From an uncultured Duncaniella sp. (lineage in GTDB: Bacteria > Bacteroidota > Bacteroidia > Bacteroidales > Muribaculaceae), in contig CAJUSW010000006.1 in assembly GCA_910589485.1 (NCBI GenBank), positions 1 through 64,000 on the forward strand: a stretch of DNA of 64,000 nucleotides. The letters are read 5' to 3'. Position numbers and translations under genes: made by a program. This document shows positions 9,601-15,608 of the stretch, in pieces. The notes beneath the pieces were generated by a model. It ran no database searches. It was not told the origin of the DNA and worked only from the letters and a program-made list of their open reading frames with translations. Position 1 is the stretch's first letter. Each line of letters opens with the position of its first letter.

Positions 9601-9913
9601 CGGTTACTGTCACCTTGGACGGATCCTTACCGATGTAGGTGAACTCTATCACGCTTCCTTTGGGTACCGAGATTGTGTACTCGCCATCGAGATTGGTCAC
9701 CACGATGTTCTGGGTTCCCGCCTGTGTCACTGTCACTCCGGGCAGTGGCTCTCCGTCGATGTCGGCTACTGTGCCTTTGGCGGTGACTGTCTCAGCGGCC
9801 GGCACTGTACCGGCATAAATTACCCCTCCCGACCATGCGAACAATATCAAGATACACAGTATCTTATGCATAACGTTCATGGCCGATTGAAATGGTCTGT
9901 TTAGTCTTTGCAT
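6653..9913 (-). CDS. SusC/RagA family TonB-linked outer-membrane transporter
   Basis: 1086 residues. A TonB-dependent channel partnered with the SusD lipoprotein downstream. A signal sequence (HKILCILILFAWSGG) precedes a carboxypeptidase-regulatory-like beta-sandwich (about 42-125, GEPLPGVTVTQAGTQ, NLDGEYTISVPKG). The plug follows with PLVVIDGFPVENT and IESVTVLKDAAAASIYGARA, both SusC hallmarks, and then a 22-strand-type barrel to a terminal aromatic (NLGF). Starts at 9880 or 9871 are possible; 9913 is kept because an A-rich stretch precedes it. It is the first gene of a two-gene operon. No TAnnTTTG element is obvious upstream, but a short inverted repeat CTGTA-TCGC-TACAG lies at 9984-9997. 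Confidence 0.93.
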   Translation of the reverse strand: MQRLNRPFQSAMNVMHKILCILILFAWSGGVIYAGTVPAAETVTAKGTVADIDGEPLPGVTVTQAGTQNIVVTNLDGEYTISVPKGSVIEFTYIGKDPSKVTVTESRTYDVTLYDNETMLDEVMVTGYSTISKAQSTGAFQKISGETLQLRRMDNLEDILEGNIVGYVDGKIRGVTTMRAVANPLVVIDGFPVENTSLNRIGETTENMPDLNPEDIESVTVLKDAAAASIYGARAANGVIVITTKKAQVGKPEVSFSSTFTVQKSSNYVKNLTNSADIVAIERAWAAQYPDLLAGGASAAKVAGDLRLGSELSMGVNTLLDMYTGEMSMDEGNARLNSLATLGYQYYDQAQKYGKRNPFHQQYNLRVAQSSDRNSFNASATFWKHNYEDVNHGDHSLGLNVTDMMKITDWLTLDLGAYLKYGRENLQNYDLLNPGFSFLPYNGLVAADGSYIDAPAQGDANRRELIALNGMVTETLNPMNELNWGRSKGKTLETRAFAKLRFDFTNWLNYTVQFQYETSNYDTEYLRNRYSYDINSLLNNFVTKDYYGLNYNLPEGDMMYRTSMKQRGYNFRQQLNFNYRLADRHNILAFIGQEVRDSRITYTDNSYFGYDPELLSWKPYDQQTLGYYFSSLLGSQSFNISNYESLREVSNRFVSFYGNASYSYDDKYNLTGSLRWDRSNLWGTSSKYQNKPIWSIGASWNMNREVFLNEVSWINNLMLRASYGIGGNIGRNTAPYMTAEYSNGNLGTVGMVIAPPNKDIRWEKTRTINVGVDFDLLRNRLWGSIDYYHKKSTDLLAIINGSPTQGFGFTTLTTNNGAMNNQGVEFSFSGQPVRNSNVVWTSTLLYAINHNRVKSVSINPSNYDSRLTLPTSYPTIDNPYNAIYAYRWAGVSPEGEPQIYDAEGNVTTEDVRDVNAIVYCGTTVPVHSGSFSNVVRWKGLEFSAMITFAFGHKLRDTVTPTISMTSGRINTTAAGIMQAWKQPGDEAYTDVPRLLFSNDNANYNTYRNTIYRYSDLFIHDASNIRIRDIGVSYLLPAQICRPAYLRQAKFRFSIENVATIAMDHKARYALQAYENPNFVFGLNLGF

Positions 9914-10013
9914 TTTTTAATAACTGAATTGATGAATGAATTATTGATTAATATTTAAGTAACGAATGGATGATTCTAACGTTCTGTATCGCTACAGTAT
10001 AAGGTATATACCC

Positions 10014-10048
10014 GACAAAAGGACGGAGCCTGGTGGGGTCTCCGTCCT
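10014..10048 (-). terminator. ettA terminator
   Basis: AGGACGGAG (10020-10028) pairs with CTCCGTCCT (10040-10048). Read on the minus strand the stem ends in CCTTTTG, giving a short U-tract just after the ettA stop codon. Confidence 0.8.
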
Positions 10049-10078
10049 GTTATCGGGGTGAAAATGCTTGTAATAGTC

Positions 10079-11764
10079 TTATTCCATGAGCTTGCGGTAG
10101 CGGCGGCGCACGGGTTCCTTGCCTCCGTTGTGGGCGCGCTTGTAGTCCTCATAGTCGGAGTAGGAGCCTTCGTAGAACACTACGTTGCCGTCCCCCTCGA
10201 ACGAGAGGATGTGGGTGCATATGCGGTCGAGGAACCAGCGGTCGTGACTTACTACCACGGCACATCCGGCGAAGTCCTCGAGACCTTCCTCAAGTGCGCG
10301 GAGGGTGTTCACGTCGATATCGTTGGTGGGCTCGTCGAGCAGGAGCACGTTGCCCTCCTCCTTGAGTGCCATGGCGAGATGGAGACGGTTGCGCTCTCCA
10401 CCCGAGAGGACTGCGATTTTCTTCTCCTGGTCGGCTCCGGTGAAATTGAAGCGCGACAGATAGGCGCGGGCATTCACGTCGCGTCCGCCCATGCGGAAGC
10501 TCTCGACACCCTGCGAGATCACCTCATACACGCTCTTCTCGGGTACAAGGTCATGGTGAGTCTGGTCGACATAGGCCACCTTGACGGTCTCGCCGACCTC
10601 GAATGTACCGGCGTCGGGCGCTTCCTGACCCATGATGAGGCGGAACAGTGTGGTCTTGCCGGCTCCATTGGGGCCGATCACGCCCACGATGCCTCCCTGG
10701 GGAAGCGAGAAGCTCAGGTCCTTGAACAGCTGTTTCTTACCGAAGGCCTTGGAGAAGCCCTGCACGTCGATCACCTTGGCGCCGAGGCGCGGGCCGTTGG
10801 GGATGAAGATCTCCAGGCGTTCCTCGCGCTCCTTCTGGTCCTCGTTGAGCAGGCGGTCATAGCTGTTGAGACGGGCCTTGCCCTTGGCCTGGCGTGCCTT
10901 GGGTGCCATGCGCACCCATTCGAGCTCGCGCTCGAGGGTCTTACGGCGCTTCGAGGCCTGCTTCTCCTCCTGGGCCATACGCTTGGTCTTTTGGTCGAGC
11001 CATGAGGAGTAGTTTCCTTTCCAGGGTATTCCCTCTCCACGGTCGAGCTCAAGGATCCATCCGGCCACATGGTCGAGGAAGTAGCGGTCGTGGGTGATGG
11101 CGATGACGGTGCCGGGATACTGCTGGAGGTGCTGTTCGAGCCAGTCGATGCTCTCGGCGTCGAGGTGGTTGGTAGGCTCGTCGAGCAGAAGGATGTCGGG
11201 CTGCTGGAGCAACAGGCGGCACAGAGCCACACGGCGACGCTCGCCTCCCGAGAGTGTCGACACGATCTGATCGTCGGGCGGACACTGGAGGGCGTCCATG
11301 GCGCGCTCCAGTTTGGAGTCGATGTTCCATGCGTCGGCAGCGTCGAGTTTGTCCTGGAGCTCGGCCTGGCGGCCGAGCAGGGCATCCATCTTGTCGGGAT
11401 CCTCGAGTACGTCGGGATCGCCGAACGATTCGTTCACCTTGTCAAACTCGGCGATAAGATCCATAATGGGCTGCACGCCCTCGCGCACAACCTCGATCAC
11501 GGTCTTCTGCGGATCGAGCTGGGGATCCTGCTCCAGATATCCCACCGAGTAGCCCGGCGAGAACACCACTTCGCCCTGATAGCTCTTGTCTATGCCGGCG
11601 ATGATCTTGAGCAGAGATGATTTACCTGAGCCGTTAAGACCGATGATGCCGATCTTGGCCCCGTAGAAGAATGACAGGTAGATGTTCTTAAGAACCTGTT
11701 TTTGCGGGGGGTAAGTCTTGGACACACCCACCATTGAGAATATTACTTTCTTGTCGTCAGCCAT
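10079..11764 (-). CDS. ettA: Energy-dependent translational throttle protein EttA (ABC-F)
   Basis: 561-residue ABC-F ATPase. Soluble, with two ABC domains and no membrane part; the family binds the ribosomal E site and gates the first elongation step according to ATP/ADP. The first Walker A is GLNGSGKSS (42-50), with signature LSGGERRRVAL and Walker B ILLLDEPTNHLD. The second domain has GPNGAGKTT, LSGGERNRLHLA and LLLDEPTNDID. The length and the C-terminal RRRYRKLME match EttA rather than the antibiotic-resistance ABC-F proteins. A TAATTTTG promoter lies at 11795-11802 on the minus strand and a terminator follows, so it is monocistronic. Confidence 0.95.
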   Translation of the reverse strand: MADDKKVIFSMVGVSKTYPPQKQVLKNIYLSFFYGAKIGIIGLNGSGKSSLLKIIAGIDKSYQGEVVFSPGYSVGYLEQDPQLDPQKTVIEVVREGVQPIMDLIAEFDKVNESFGDPDVLEDPDKMDALLGRQAELQDKLDAADAWNIDSKLERAMDALQCPPDDQIVSTLSGGERRRVALCRLLLQQPDILLLDEPTNHLDAESIDWLEQHLQQYPGTVIAITHDRYFLDHVAGWILELDRGEGIPWKGNYSSWLDQKTKRMAQEEKQASKRRKTLERELEWVRMAPKARQAKGKARLNSYDRLLNEDQKEREERLEIFIPNGPRLGAKVIDVQGFSKAFGKKQLFKDLSFSLPQGGIVGVIGPNGAGKTTLFRLIMGQEAPDAGTFEVGETVKVAYVDQTHHDLVPEKSVYEVISQGVESFRMGGRDVNARAYLSRFNFTGADQEKKIAVLSGGERNRLHLAMALKEEGNVLLLDEPTNDIDVNTLRALEEGLEDFAGCAVVVSHDRWFLDRICTHILSFEGDGNVVFYEGSYSDYEDYKRAHNGGKEPVRRRYRKLME

Positions 11765-11794
11765 AGAGTGAACTGATAATAGTGATTGAGATTA

Positions 11795-11802
11795 CAAAAT
11801 TA
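11795..11802 (-). promoter_or_regulatory. ettA promoter, -7 element
   Basis: CAAAATTA on the plus strand is TAATTTTG on the minus strand, 30 bases before the ettA ATG. Confidence 0.6.
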
Positions 11803-11885
11803 ATGAAAATCCCCATGATTTCAAAGTGGTGCCGACAGATGGCACTTTCATAGGCCTGCAACTGATTTTTGTGGAATATTCTGCT

Positions 11886-11893
11886 TATCTTTG
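11886..11893 (+). promoter_or_regulatory. Crp-family gene promoter, -7 element next to the ATG
   Basis: TATCTTTG ends only 4 bases before ATG 11898. With the usual distance from the -7 box to the transcript start, the message would begin at or within a base or two of the start codon. Confidence 0.68.
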
Positions 11894-11897
11894 CGGA

Positions 11898-12458
11898 ATG
11901 TCGCGATTGAATGATTTCCTGGATAAGGTCAATATGACCGAGCTGTATGATTACTGTCTCGCTCACGGGGCAATAGTGAGGTATGCCAAAGGGGAGACTA
12001 TGGTGAAAGAGGGGGAAGTGTGCCGTCACGTTGGGATCGTGAAGTCGGGATATTTCAAATATGTCTCCAACGGTTCGGCCGGACAGGAGTGTGTGACCGG
12101 ATTTTCGTTCATAGGCGATGTTGTCACCGACTATGTGAGGTCGTTTCTGTTTGACAAACCGTCGTATTCATCGATCGTGGCCGGATGCGATGCCGAGGTT
12201 ATAATCCTGCCTCTCGAGGAGTTGAGGTCGTATATCCTTGAGTGTAATCCGGCGTTCATGAGAAACGCATCGTCGATCCTGCTCCAGGAGGCTTACCGCC
12301 GGTATCTTGATATGCACACCATGACGGCCGCCGAGCGATATGCGATGCTGTGCGAGAGGTTCAAGGAGGATATACACATCATTTCGGTAAGCGAGCTTGC
12401 CTCATATCTGGCCGTGTCGCGCCGACAGCTCAACCGCATAAGGGATGGAAAGCGTTAA
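11898..12458 (+). CDS. Crp/Fnr family transcriptional regulator
   Basis: 186 residues. A cyclic-nucleotide-binding-like sensor domain (about 1-120: IVRYAKGETMVKEGEVCRHV, VKSGYFKYVS) is joined by a dimer helix to a short C-terminal helix-turn-helix (VSELASYLAVSRRQLNRI). The protein stops right after the recognition helix, as many Bacteroidota members do. No Fnr-type Cys cluster is visible, so direct iron-sulfur oxygen sensing is unlikely; effector and targets are unknown. The frame is open upstream to 11826, but the promoter lies inside that extension. ATG 11934 is an alternative start that would leave a 5' leader. A GTGCC-N7-GGCAC inverted repeat (11829-11845) upstream could be an autoregulatory site. 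Confidence 0.88.
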   Translation: MSRLNDFLDKVNMTELYDYCLAHGAIVRYAKGETMVKEGEVCRHVGIVKSGYFKYVSNGSAGQECVTGFSFIGDVVTDYVRSFLFDKPSYSSIVAGCDAEVIILPLEELRSYILECNPAFMRNASSILLQEAYRRYLDMHTMTAAERYAMLCERFKEDIHIISVSELASYLAVSRRQLNRIRDGKR

Positions 12459-12490
12459 ATATTGTTTCGCATATGGCAGGGCATGACGTT

Positions 12491-12506
12491 TGGGACAAAT
12501 GTCCCA
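12491..12506. promoter_or_regulatory. Inverted repeat upstream of the SDR gene (operator-like)
   Basis: TGGGAC-AAAT-GTCCCA is a perfect 6+6 inverted repeat centred about 33 bases upstream of the TAATTTTG element at 12528. That position would overlap the -33 region. The binding protein is unknown; the adjacent Crp-family protein is one candidate by proximity only. Confidence 0.45.
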
Positions 12507-12527
12507 TTTTTAGTGGGGAATATTAGA

Positions 12528-12535
12528 TAATTTTG
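12528..12535 (+). promoter_or_regulatory. Candidate promoter for the SDR gene, -7 element
   Basis: TAATTTTG fits TAnnTTTG and lies 125 bases before the SDR start, leaving a leader that contains a terminator-like hairpin. Confidence 0.5.
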
Positions 12536-12575
12536 TTTCCCATTTGTTCTTCATGCTTTAACCTCACTTTAGCGG

Positions 12576-12625
12576 GAGGGGCAGGAGGCTATCCGGCAGG
12601 ATGGTTTCCTGTCGCCCTCTTTTTT
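12576..12625 (+). terminator. Hairpin plus T-run between the Crp-family gene and the SDR gene
   Basis: GAGGGGCAGGA (12576-12586) pairs with TCCTG..CCCTC (12607-12619) with two unpaired bases, followed by six T. It may end the regulator transcript. If the 12528 promoter is real it lies inside the SDR leader and would act as an attenuator. Confidence 0.55.
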
Positions 12626-12659
12626 GAGGTGATGGCGAGGACGATAACCGTGATTGCTT

Positions 12660-13343
12660 ATGAATGTATTGATAATAGGAGCCACCTCGGGTATCGGCCG
12701 TGGGCTGTGGCGACATTATGCTTCACTCGGTCATAGGGTGGCTGTGATGGCTCGTCGTGCCAGATTACTCGACGATATGACCGCGGAATTTCCTGAAAAC
12801 ACTTATGCTCAGTGTTGCGATGTGGCCGACTGCGAGTCGTTTGACAAGGCTTTCTCCGAGATTATGGCCCGGTTAGGCTACATTGATCTTGCGGTGGTGT
12901 GTGCCGGTATCGGCGAACTCAATCCGTCGCTTGATGACGATGTGGAGTGTGCCACAGTGGCGGTGAATGTATCAGGCTGGACCAATGCGGTGGTTAAGGT
13001 GTATAGGCAACTTGAGGCCCGGGGCAACGGGCATCTTGTGACAATAACCTCGGTGGGAGGGATGCAACCCACGCCGGTAGCTCCGGCATATAGTGCCTCA
13101 AAGGCTTATCAGATCAATTACACCCGTTCGCTTCAGCGCAAGGCCAAGGGGAGTGGAATCATTGTCACCGAAGTGCGTCCCGGCCTGGTGGATACACGCA
13201 TGGCCAAAGGGGAAGGATTATTCTGGGTAATGCCGCTCGACCGGGTGGTGAAATCCGTGGTCCGTGCCATTGACAACCGCTCCCGTCTCGCGATAGTGAC
13301 CAAGCGCTGGTGCCTGATCAACTGGCTTTTGAAGCATTTTTAA
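12660..13343 (+). CDS. Short-chain dehydrogenase/reductase (SDR)
   Basis: 227 residues. A classical NAD(P)-dependent Rossmann oxidoreductase with the coenzyme loop GATSGIG at the N-terminus, VVCAGIG in the NNAG position, catalytic Ser in TITSVGG, and YSASK carrying the Tyr/Lys pair. An Arg-Arg-Ala segment after the second strand (MARRAR) suggests NADP(H) preference. The substrate cannot be read from the sequence. ATG 12660 is preferred over the TTG two codons upstream. Its stop overlaps the stop of the facing nucleotidyltransferase gene. Confidence 0.9.
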   Translation: MNVLIIGATSGIGRGLWRHYASLGHRVAVMARRARLLDDMTAEFPENTYAQCCDVADCESFDKAFSEIMARLGYIDLAVVCAGIGELNPSLDDDVECATVAVNVSGWTNAVVKVYRQLEARGNGHLVTITSVGGMQPTPVAPAYSASKAYQINYTRSLQRKAKGSGIIVTEVRPGLVDTRMAKGEGLFWVMPLDRVVKSVVRAIDNRSRLAIVTKRWCLINWLLKHF

Positions 13344-13648
13344 GCGTGTCTCTCATAGATTAATATTTTGTCATGATCCACGTTTTCACGGGCATAGGAA
13401 TGTAGCCCTCTTACGTCTACTATATCTACGTTGCGTCCAGCGAGTTCCGATAACTTCATCATGATTCTACCAACTGTGAATAAGGTAATCCGTTTATCGG
13501 TGTCGTAACTGACGAGGAGGTCCAGATCGCTATTCTCCGATTCTTCCCCACGTGAGCATGATCCAAACAACCAAGCTTTTGAGATCGGTTGAGTGGACAG
13601 AAATGCCCGGATTTTGGGAAGTAGATTATGTATGTCAGGACTAATCAT
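13340..13648 (-). CDS. Nucleotidyltransferase domain protein (MNT-like)
   Basis: 102 residues, a minimal Pol-beta-type nucleotidyltransferase. The signature LFGSCSRGEE then SDLDLLV supplies the GSxxRG loop and the two metal-binding Asp, with a third acidic position in NVDIVDV. Such proteins often pair with a HEPN partner as MNT/HepT-type toxin-antitoxin modules, but no HEPN gene is next to it. A minus-strand TATCTTTG lies at 13670-13677, 22 bases upstream of the ATG. The stop codon is shared tail-to-tail with the SDR gene (13340-13343). It may be an orphan antitoxin-like enzyme beside the repeat island. Confidence 0.85.
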   Translation of the reverse strand: MISPDIHNLLPKIRAFLSTQPISKAWLFGSCSRGEESENSDLDLLVSYDTDKRITLFTVGRIMMKLSELAGRNVDIVDVRGLHSYARENVDHDKILIYERHA

Positions 13649-13669
13649 ATATGTAGAGAGTACTTTTTA

Positions 13670-13677
13670 CAAAGATA
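13670..13677 (-). promoter_or_regulatory. Promoter of the nucleotidyltransferase gene, -7 element
   Basis: CAAAGATA on the plus strand reads TATCTTTG on the minus strand, 22 bases upstream of ATG 13648. Confidence 0.68.
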
Positions 13678-13742
13678 TAACAAAAATCGGAGTATTGAAA
13701 GATACTGATTTTAAAATTTATAGATTGTTTTTCAGTATTGCA

Positions 13743-13802
13743 TATATAACGGGTCAGCGGATTTTTCCGGTTGGCTACGAGGTGGATCGGATATAAAGTT
13801 TT
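13743..13802 (+). repeat. 60-bp repeat, left copy of an inverted pair
   Basis: This stretch (core GGGTCAGCGGATTTTTCCGG) recurs in inverted orientation at 15484-15541, with only a few mismatches over about 58 bases. A partial third copy in the same orientation as the right copy lies at 15373-15400. The pair brackets a 1.7-kb segment with one gene. Confidence 0.8.
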
Positions 13803-13809
13803 ATCTTTG
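13802..13809 (+). promoter_or_regulatory. Promoter inside the repeat island, -7 element
   Basis: TATCTTTG overlaps the end of the left 60-bp repeat and sits 5 bases before an ATG that opens an 18-codon frame. Confidence 0.5.
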
Positions 13810-13814
13810 CGCAC

Positions 13815-13871
13815 ATGAAAGGAGACACAATACTGGGGCAGCGGATAGTAGGCCATAGATCTAAAGATTAA
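13815..13871 (+). pseudogene. 18-codon ORF behind a promoter (gene remnant or leader peptide)
   Basis: ATG 13815 directly follows a TATCTTTG promoter element and encodes MKGDTILGQRIVGHRSKD before a stop. The sequence between the promoter and 13871 is absent from the otherwise similar right-hand repeat copy, so it looks like a segment present in only one copy. The best guess is the 5' stump of a gene whose body was lost; a short regulatory peptide cannot be excluded. Confidence 0.35.
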
Positions 13872-14191
13872 ATTTCGGTAGTTATAGACCATAGATCTAT
13901 AGGTTAGTATAGAGGGGAAAGTATAGAGTATAGGGATTAGATTTTTAGACCGTATTTTTAGACCATAGGACCAGAGATCTTTTTATAGATATAATGGCTC
14001 CTGCCCGTCACGGGTGGGAGTCATTCGTTTTGTAATAATTGTAGCAGTATGTCAAGGGGCTCTTGCCGATCGGAGGGGGAGTTTATAGGTTTAGGAGTTT
14101 ATAGGTTTATGAGCTATCGATTTTGCAGCTCTACTATTTTCTGTAACCTTATTGCTGGTTCCGGTGGGAACGGCGGAGGTCGGCGCTCCGC
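13872..14191. other. Repeat-rich intergenic stretch with a hairpin
   Basis: No credible gene. It holds AGTATAG-type heptads (13918-13935) and a TTTTAGACC motif that both recur at 15022-15065. It also holds a hairpin at 13994-14024 (ATGGCTCC..CCCGT with ACGGG..GGAGTCAT) followed by TCGTTTTG, which could be a terminator for the plus-strand remnant. Confidence 0.6.
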
Positions 14192-14956
14192 TTAGGTGGG
14201 TATGGGTGGGCGGGGGATTGGAGCATCGTCTGCGGGGTGGCCTTGCGGGCCCTCGCGGGTGGGCAGGCTCCAGCGGAGGATGGACGTTGGGTCGGTGAGG
14301 ACGAGGATGGCGGTCTCGACCGGCGGCTCGGGTTTCGGGGGCCGTTGTGTGGTGTGGCCCTGCATGCCGAGGTAGAAGAAGGCGGGAATCTGTTCCCTGT
14401 CGACGTTTATGTGTATGACAAGGAAGCCTATGCCGCACAATAATGGGAATAGTGCGGAGCAGAGGCTGAGGAATTTCCCGGGGTCGGGTTGCATTGGGGA
14501 GTAGCCTTTGTATTCCTGTGCGTTGAGCAGGAGCATGAAGGCGGGGGAGGTGCCGCGGACGCTGTCGGGGCGGGAGTAGGAGGCGTAACGGATGCGTTTG
14601 TGCAGGGTTTTGACCTGACGGCGGGTGTAGCCGGTGTATTCGGGGTACATACCCGAGAATTCGCGTTGTTTCCCCTCGCGTGAGAGGTAGAGGAGTGCGG
14701 TTGCGCCCTCGGGGGAGGTGGCGAGGCGGTAGTCGAGATATGAGCGGAGGAGTTCGGTGGAGTCGTAGCCTTTGGGGTCTACGATGACGATGGGACGCGG
14801 GCGGGAGAGCCGGCGGGCGCGTTCGAGCCGGGATATGACGTTTTTCTCGACGGGGGTTAGTTCCCGGCCGAGAAATCGTGAGAATTGGTGACACCAGATG
14901 TCGGGTCGCCGGATTCGTTTTGTCAGGTGGGTTACCTTGTGGCTCGTTGGTTTCAT
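14192..14956 (-). CDS. Unknown protein, possibly a degenerate terminase-like ATPase domain
   Basis: 254 residues, no confident family. About residues 45-190 follow the layout of a phage large-terminase ATPase core. A beta-strand/loop RPIVIVDPKGYDSTELL sits at the Walker A position without a proper GK[ST]. SPAFMLLLNAQE resembles Walker B with its Glu, and GIGFLVIHINVD then FFYLG sits where coupling-motif and tail elements occur. The nuclease domain is missing. The C-terminal ~55 residues are Pro-rich and end PIPRPPIPT. The gene lies alone within an island bounded by inverted 60-bp repeats. It could instead be an unrelated Bacteroidales-specific protein. An overlapping frame at 14091-14894 is a shadow. 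Coding confidence is moderate; functional confidence is low. Confidence 0.55.
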   Translation of the reverse strand: MKPTSHKVTHLTKRIRRPDIWCHQFSRFLGRELTPVEKNVISRLERARRLSRPRPIVIVDPKGYDSTELLRSYLDYRLATSPEGATALLYLSREGKQREFSGMYPEYTGYTRRQVKTLHKRIRYASYSRPDSVRGTSPAFMLLLNAQEYKGYSPMQPDPGKFLSLCSALFPLLCGIGFLVIHINVDREQIPAFFYLGMQGHTTQRPPKPEPPVETAILVLTDPTSILRWSLPTREGPQGHPADDAPIPRPPIPT

Positions 14957-15167
14957 ATCAACGGCAAAGGTAGGATGGTTTTACCGGGGATATGGTGCGA
15001 TAATGTCGTGTTGTTTTTAAGTATAGAGAGGAAAGTATAGAGTATAGGGATTAGAGTTTTTAGACCAGAGGGCCAGAGGGATTTGGGTTTAGACCATAGG
15101 ACAAGAGGAGTTTTAGGGGGGAGGTATATTAATGGAATATAGGAGGTTAGGGAGGGTGGCGTTGGGA
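14957..15167. repeat. Second copy of short island repeats
   Basis: AGTATAGAG heptads and GGGATTAGA..TTTTAGACC (15022-15065) repeat the block at 13918-13950 in the same orientation. The pair forms direct repeats flanking the terminase-like gene. No gene is seen. Confidence 0.6.
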
Positions 15168-15329
15168 ATTATAGGACGTCTTCGACGCACATTTGGGTAT
15201 GCGTTTCGTTTTCCCCACGCCTCGCGCCCGGATGCAAATTTTGCCCTAACGGGCAATTTGCATCCGTCGCTCGTGGTGGGGCTATAACTACATCGCCTCT
15301 TCGAGGCTTGCTGGGTGGATGGCCTGCGG
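15168..15329 (-). repeat. Structured ~160-bp repeat, copy A
   Basis: Reading the minus strand, this runs from CCGCAGG through a central hairpin to GACGTCCTATAAT. The central hairpin (15230-15265) pairs GGATGCAAATT with AATTTGCATCC, then GCCC with GGGC across a TAAC loop. An outer CCCCAC/GTGGGG stem encloses it. Two further copies occur at 47773-48097. Open frames here (for example 15169-15477) are by-products of the repeat. Confidence 0.85.
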
Positions 15330-15483
15330 AGGGGGATTTCCATAGCCGAAGATAAGCATTATGTGGCAGTCCATCAGCCTCACCAACCGGAAAAAATCTG
15401 CTGACCCAAAAATCTGTTGCCGGCCCCGGAAAAAATGGATTATTAAATTTTTGATCTATGGATCTATGGTCTACCACCTACCG

Positions 15484-15541
15484 AAAACTTTATATCCGAT
15501 CCTCCTCGTTGCCAACCGGAAAAATCTGCTGACCCTATATA
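15484..15541 (-). repeat. 60-bp repeat, right copy of the inverted pair
   Basis: Reverse-complement partner of 13743-13802, with mismatches mainly at the GGGTCAGC(A/G)G, GGC(T/A)ACG and GAGG(T/A)GG positions plus a small indel. Next to it, 15455-15483 matches, again inverted, the TATAGACCATAGATC block at 13889-13905. Confidence 0.8.
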
Positions 15542-15545
15542 ACCC

Positions 15546-15579
15546 AAATGTAGCGATGATCGGAACCATCGCTACATTT
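15546..15579 (-). terminator. Hairpin downstream of cydB
   Basis: AAATGTAGCGATG (15546-15558) and CATCGCTACATTT (15567-15579) form a 13-bp perfect stem 30 bases past the cydB stop. The stem ends in TTT but no long T-tract follows. Confidence 0.65.
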
Positions 15580-15608
15580 GTGTTATCCTTAATATTTAAG
15601 GTGTGTGA

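Noticed and set aside
13641..13892. 83-codon minus-strand frame upstream of the nucleotidyltransferase
   Set aside because: It runs across the nucleotidyltransferase promoter and the 60-bp repeat, with no domain and AT-driven composition.
14091..14894. 267-codon Arg/Pro/His-rich minus-strand frame overlapping the terminase-like gene
   Set aside because: The composition is that of an out-of-frame reading of GC-rich DNA. The frame at 14192-14956 has ordered hydrophobic strands and a plausible fold.
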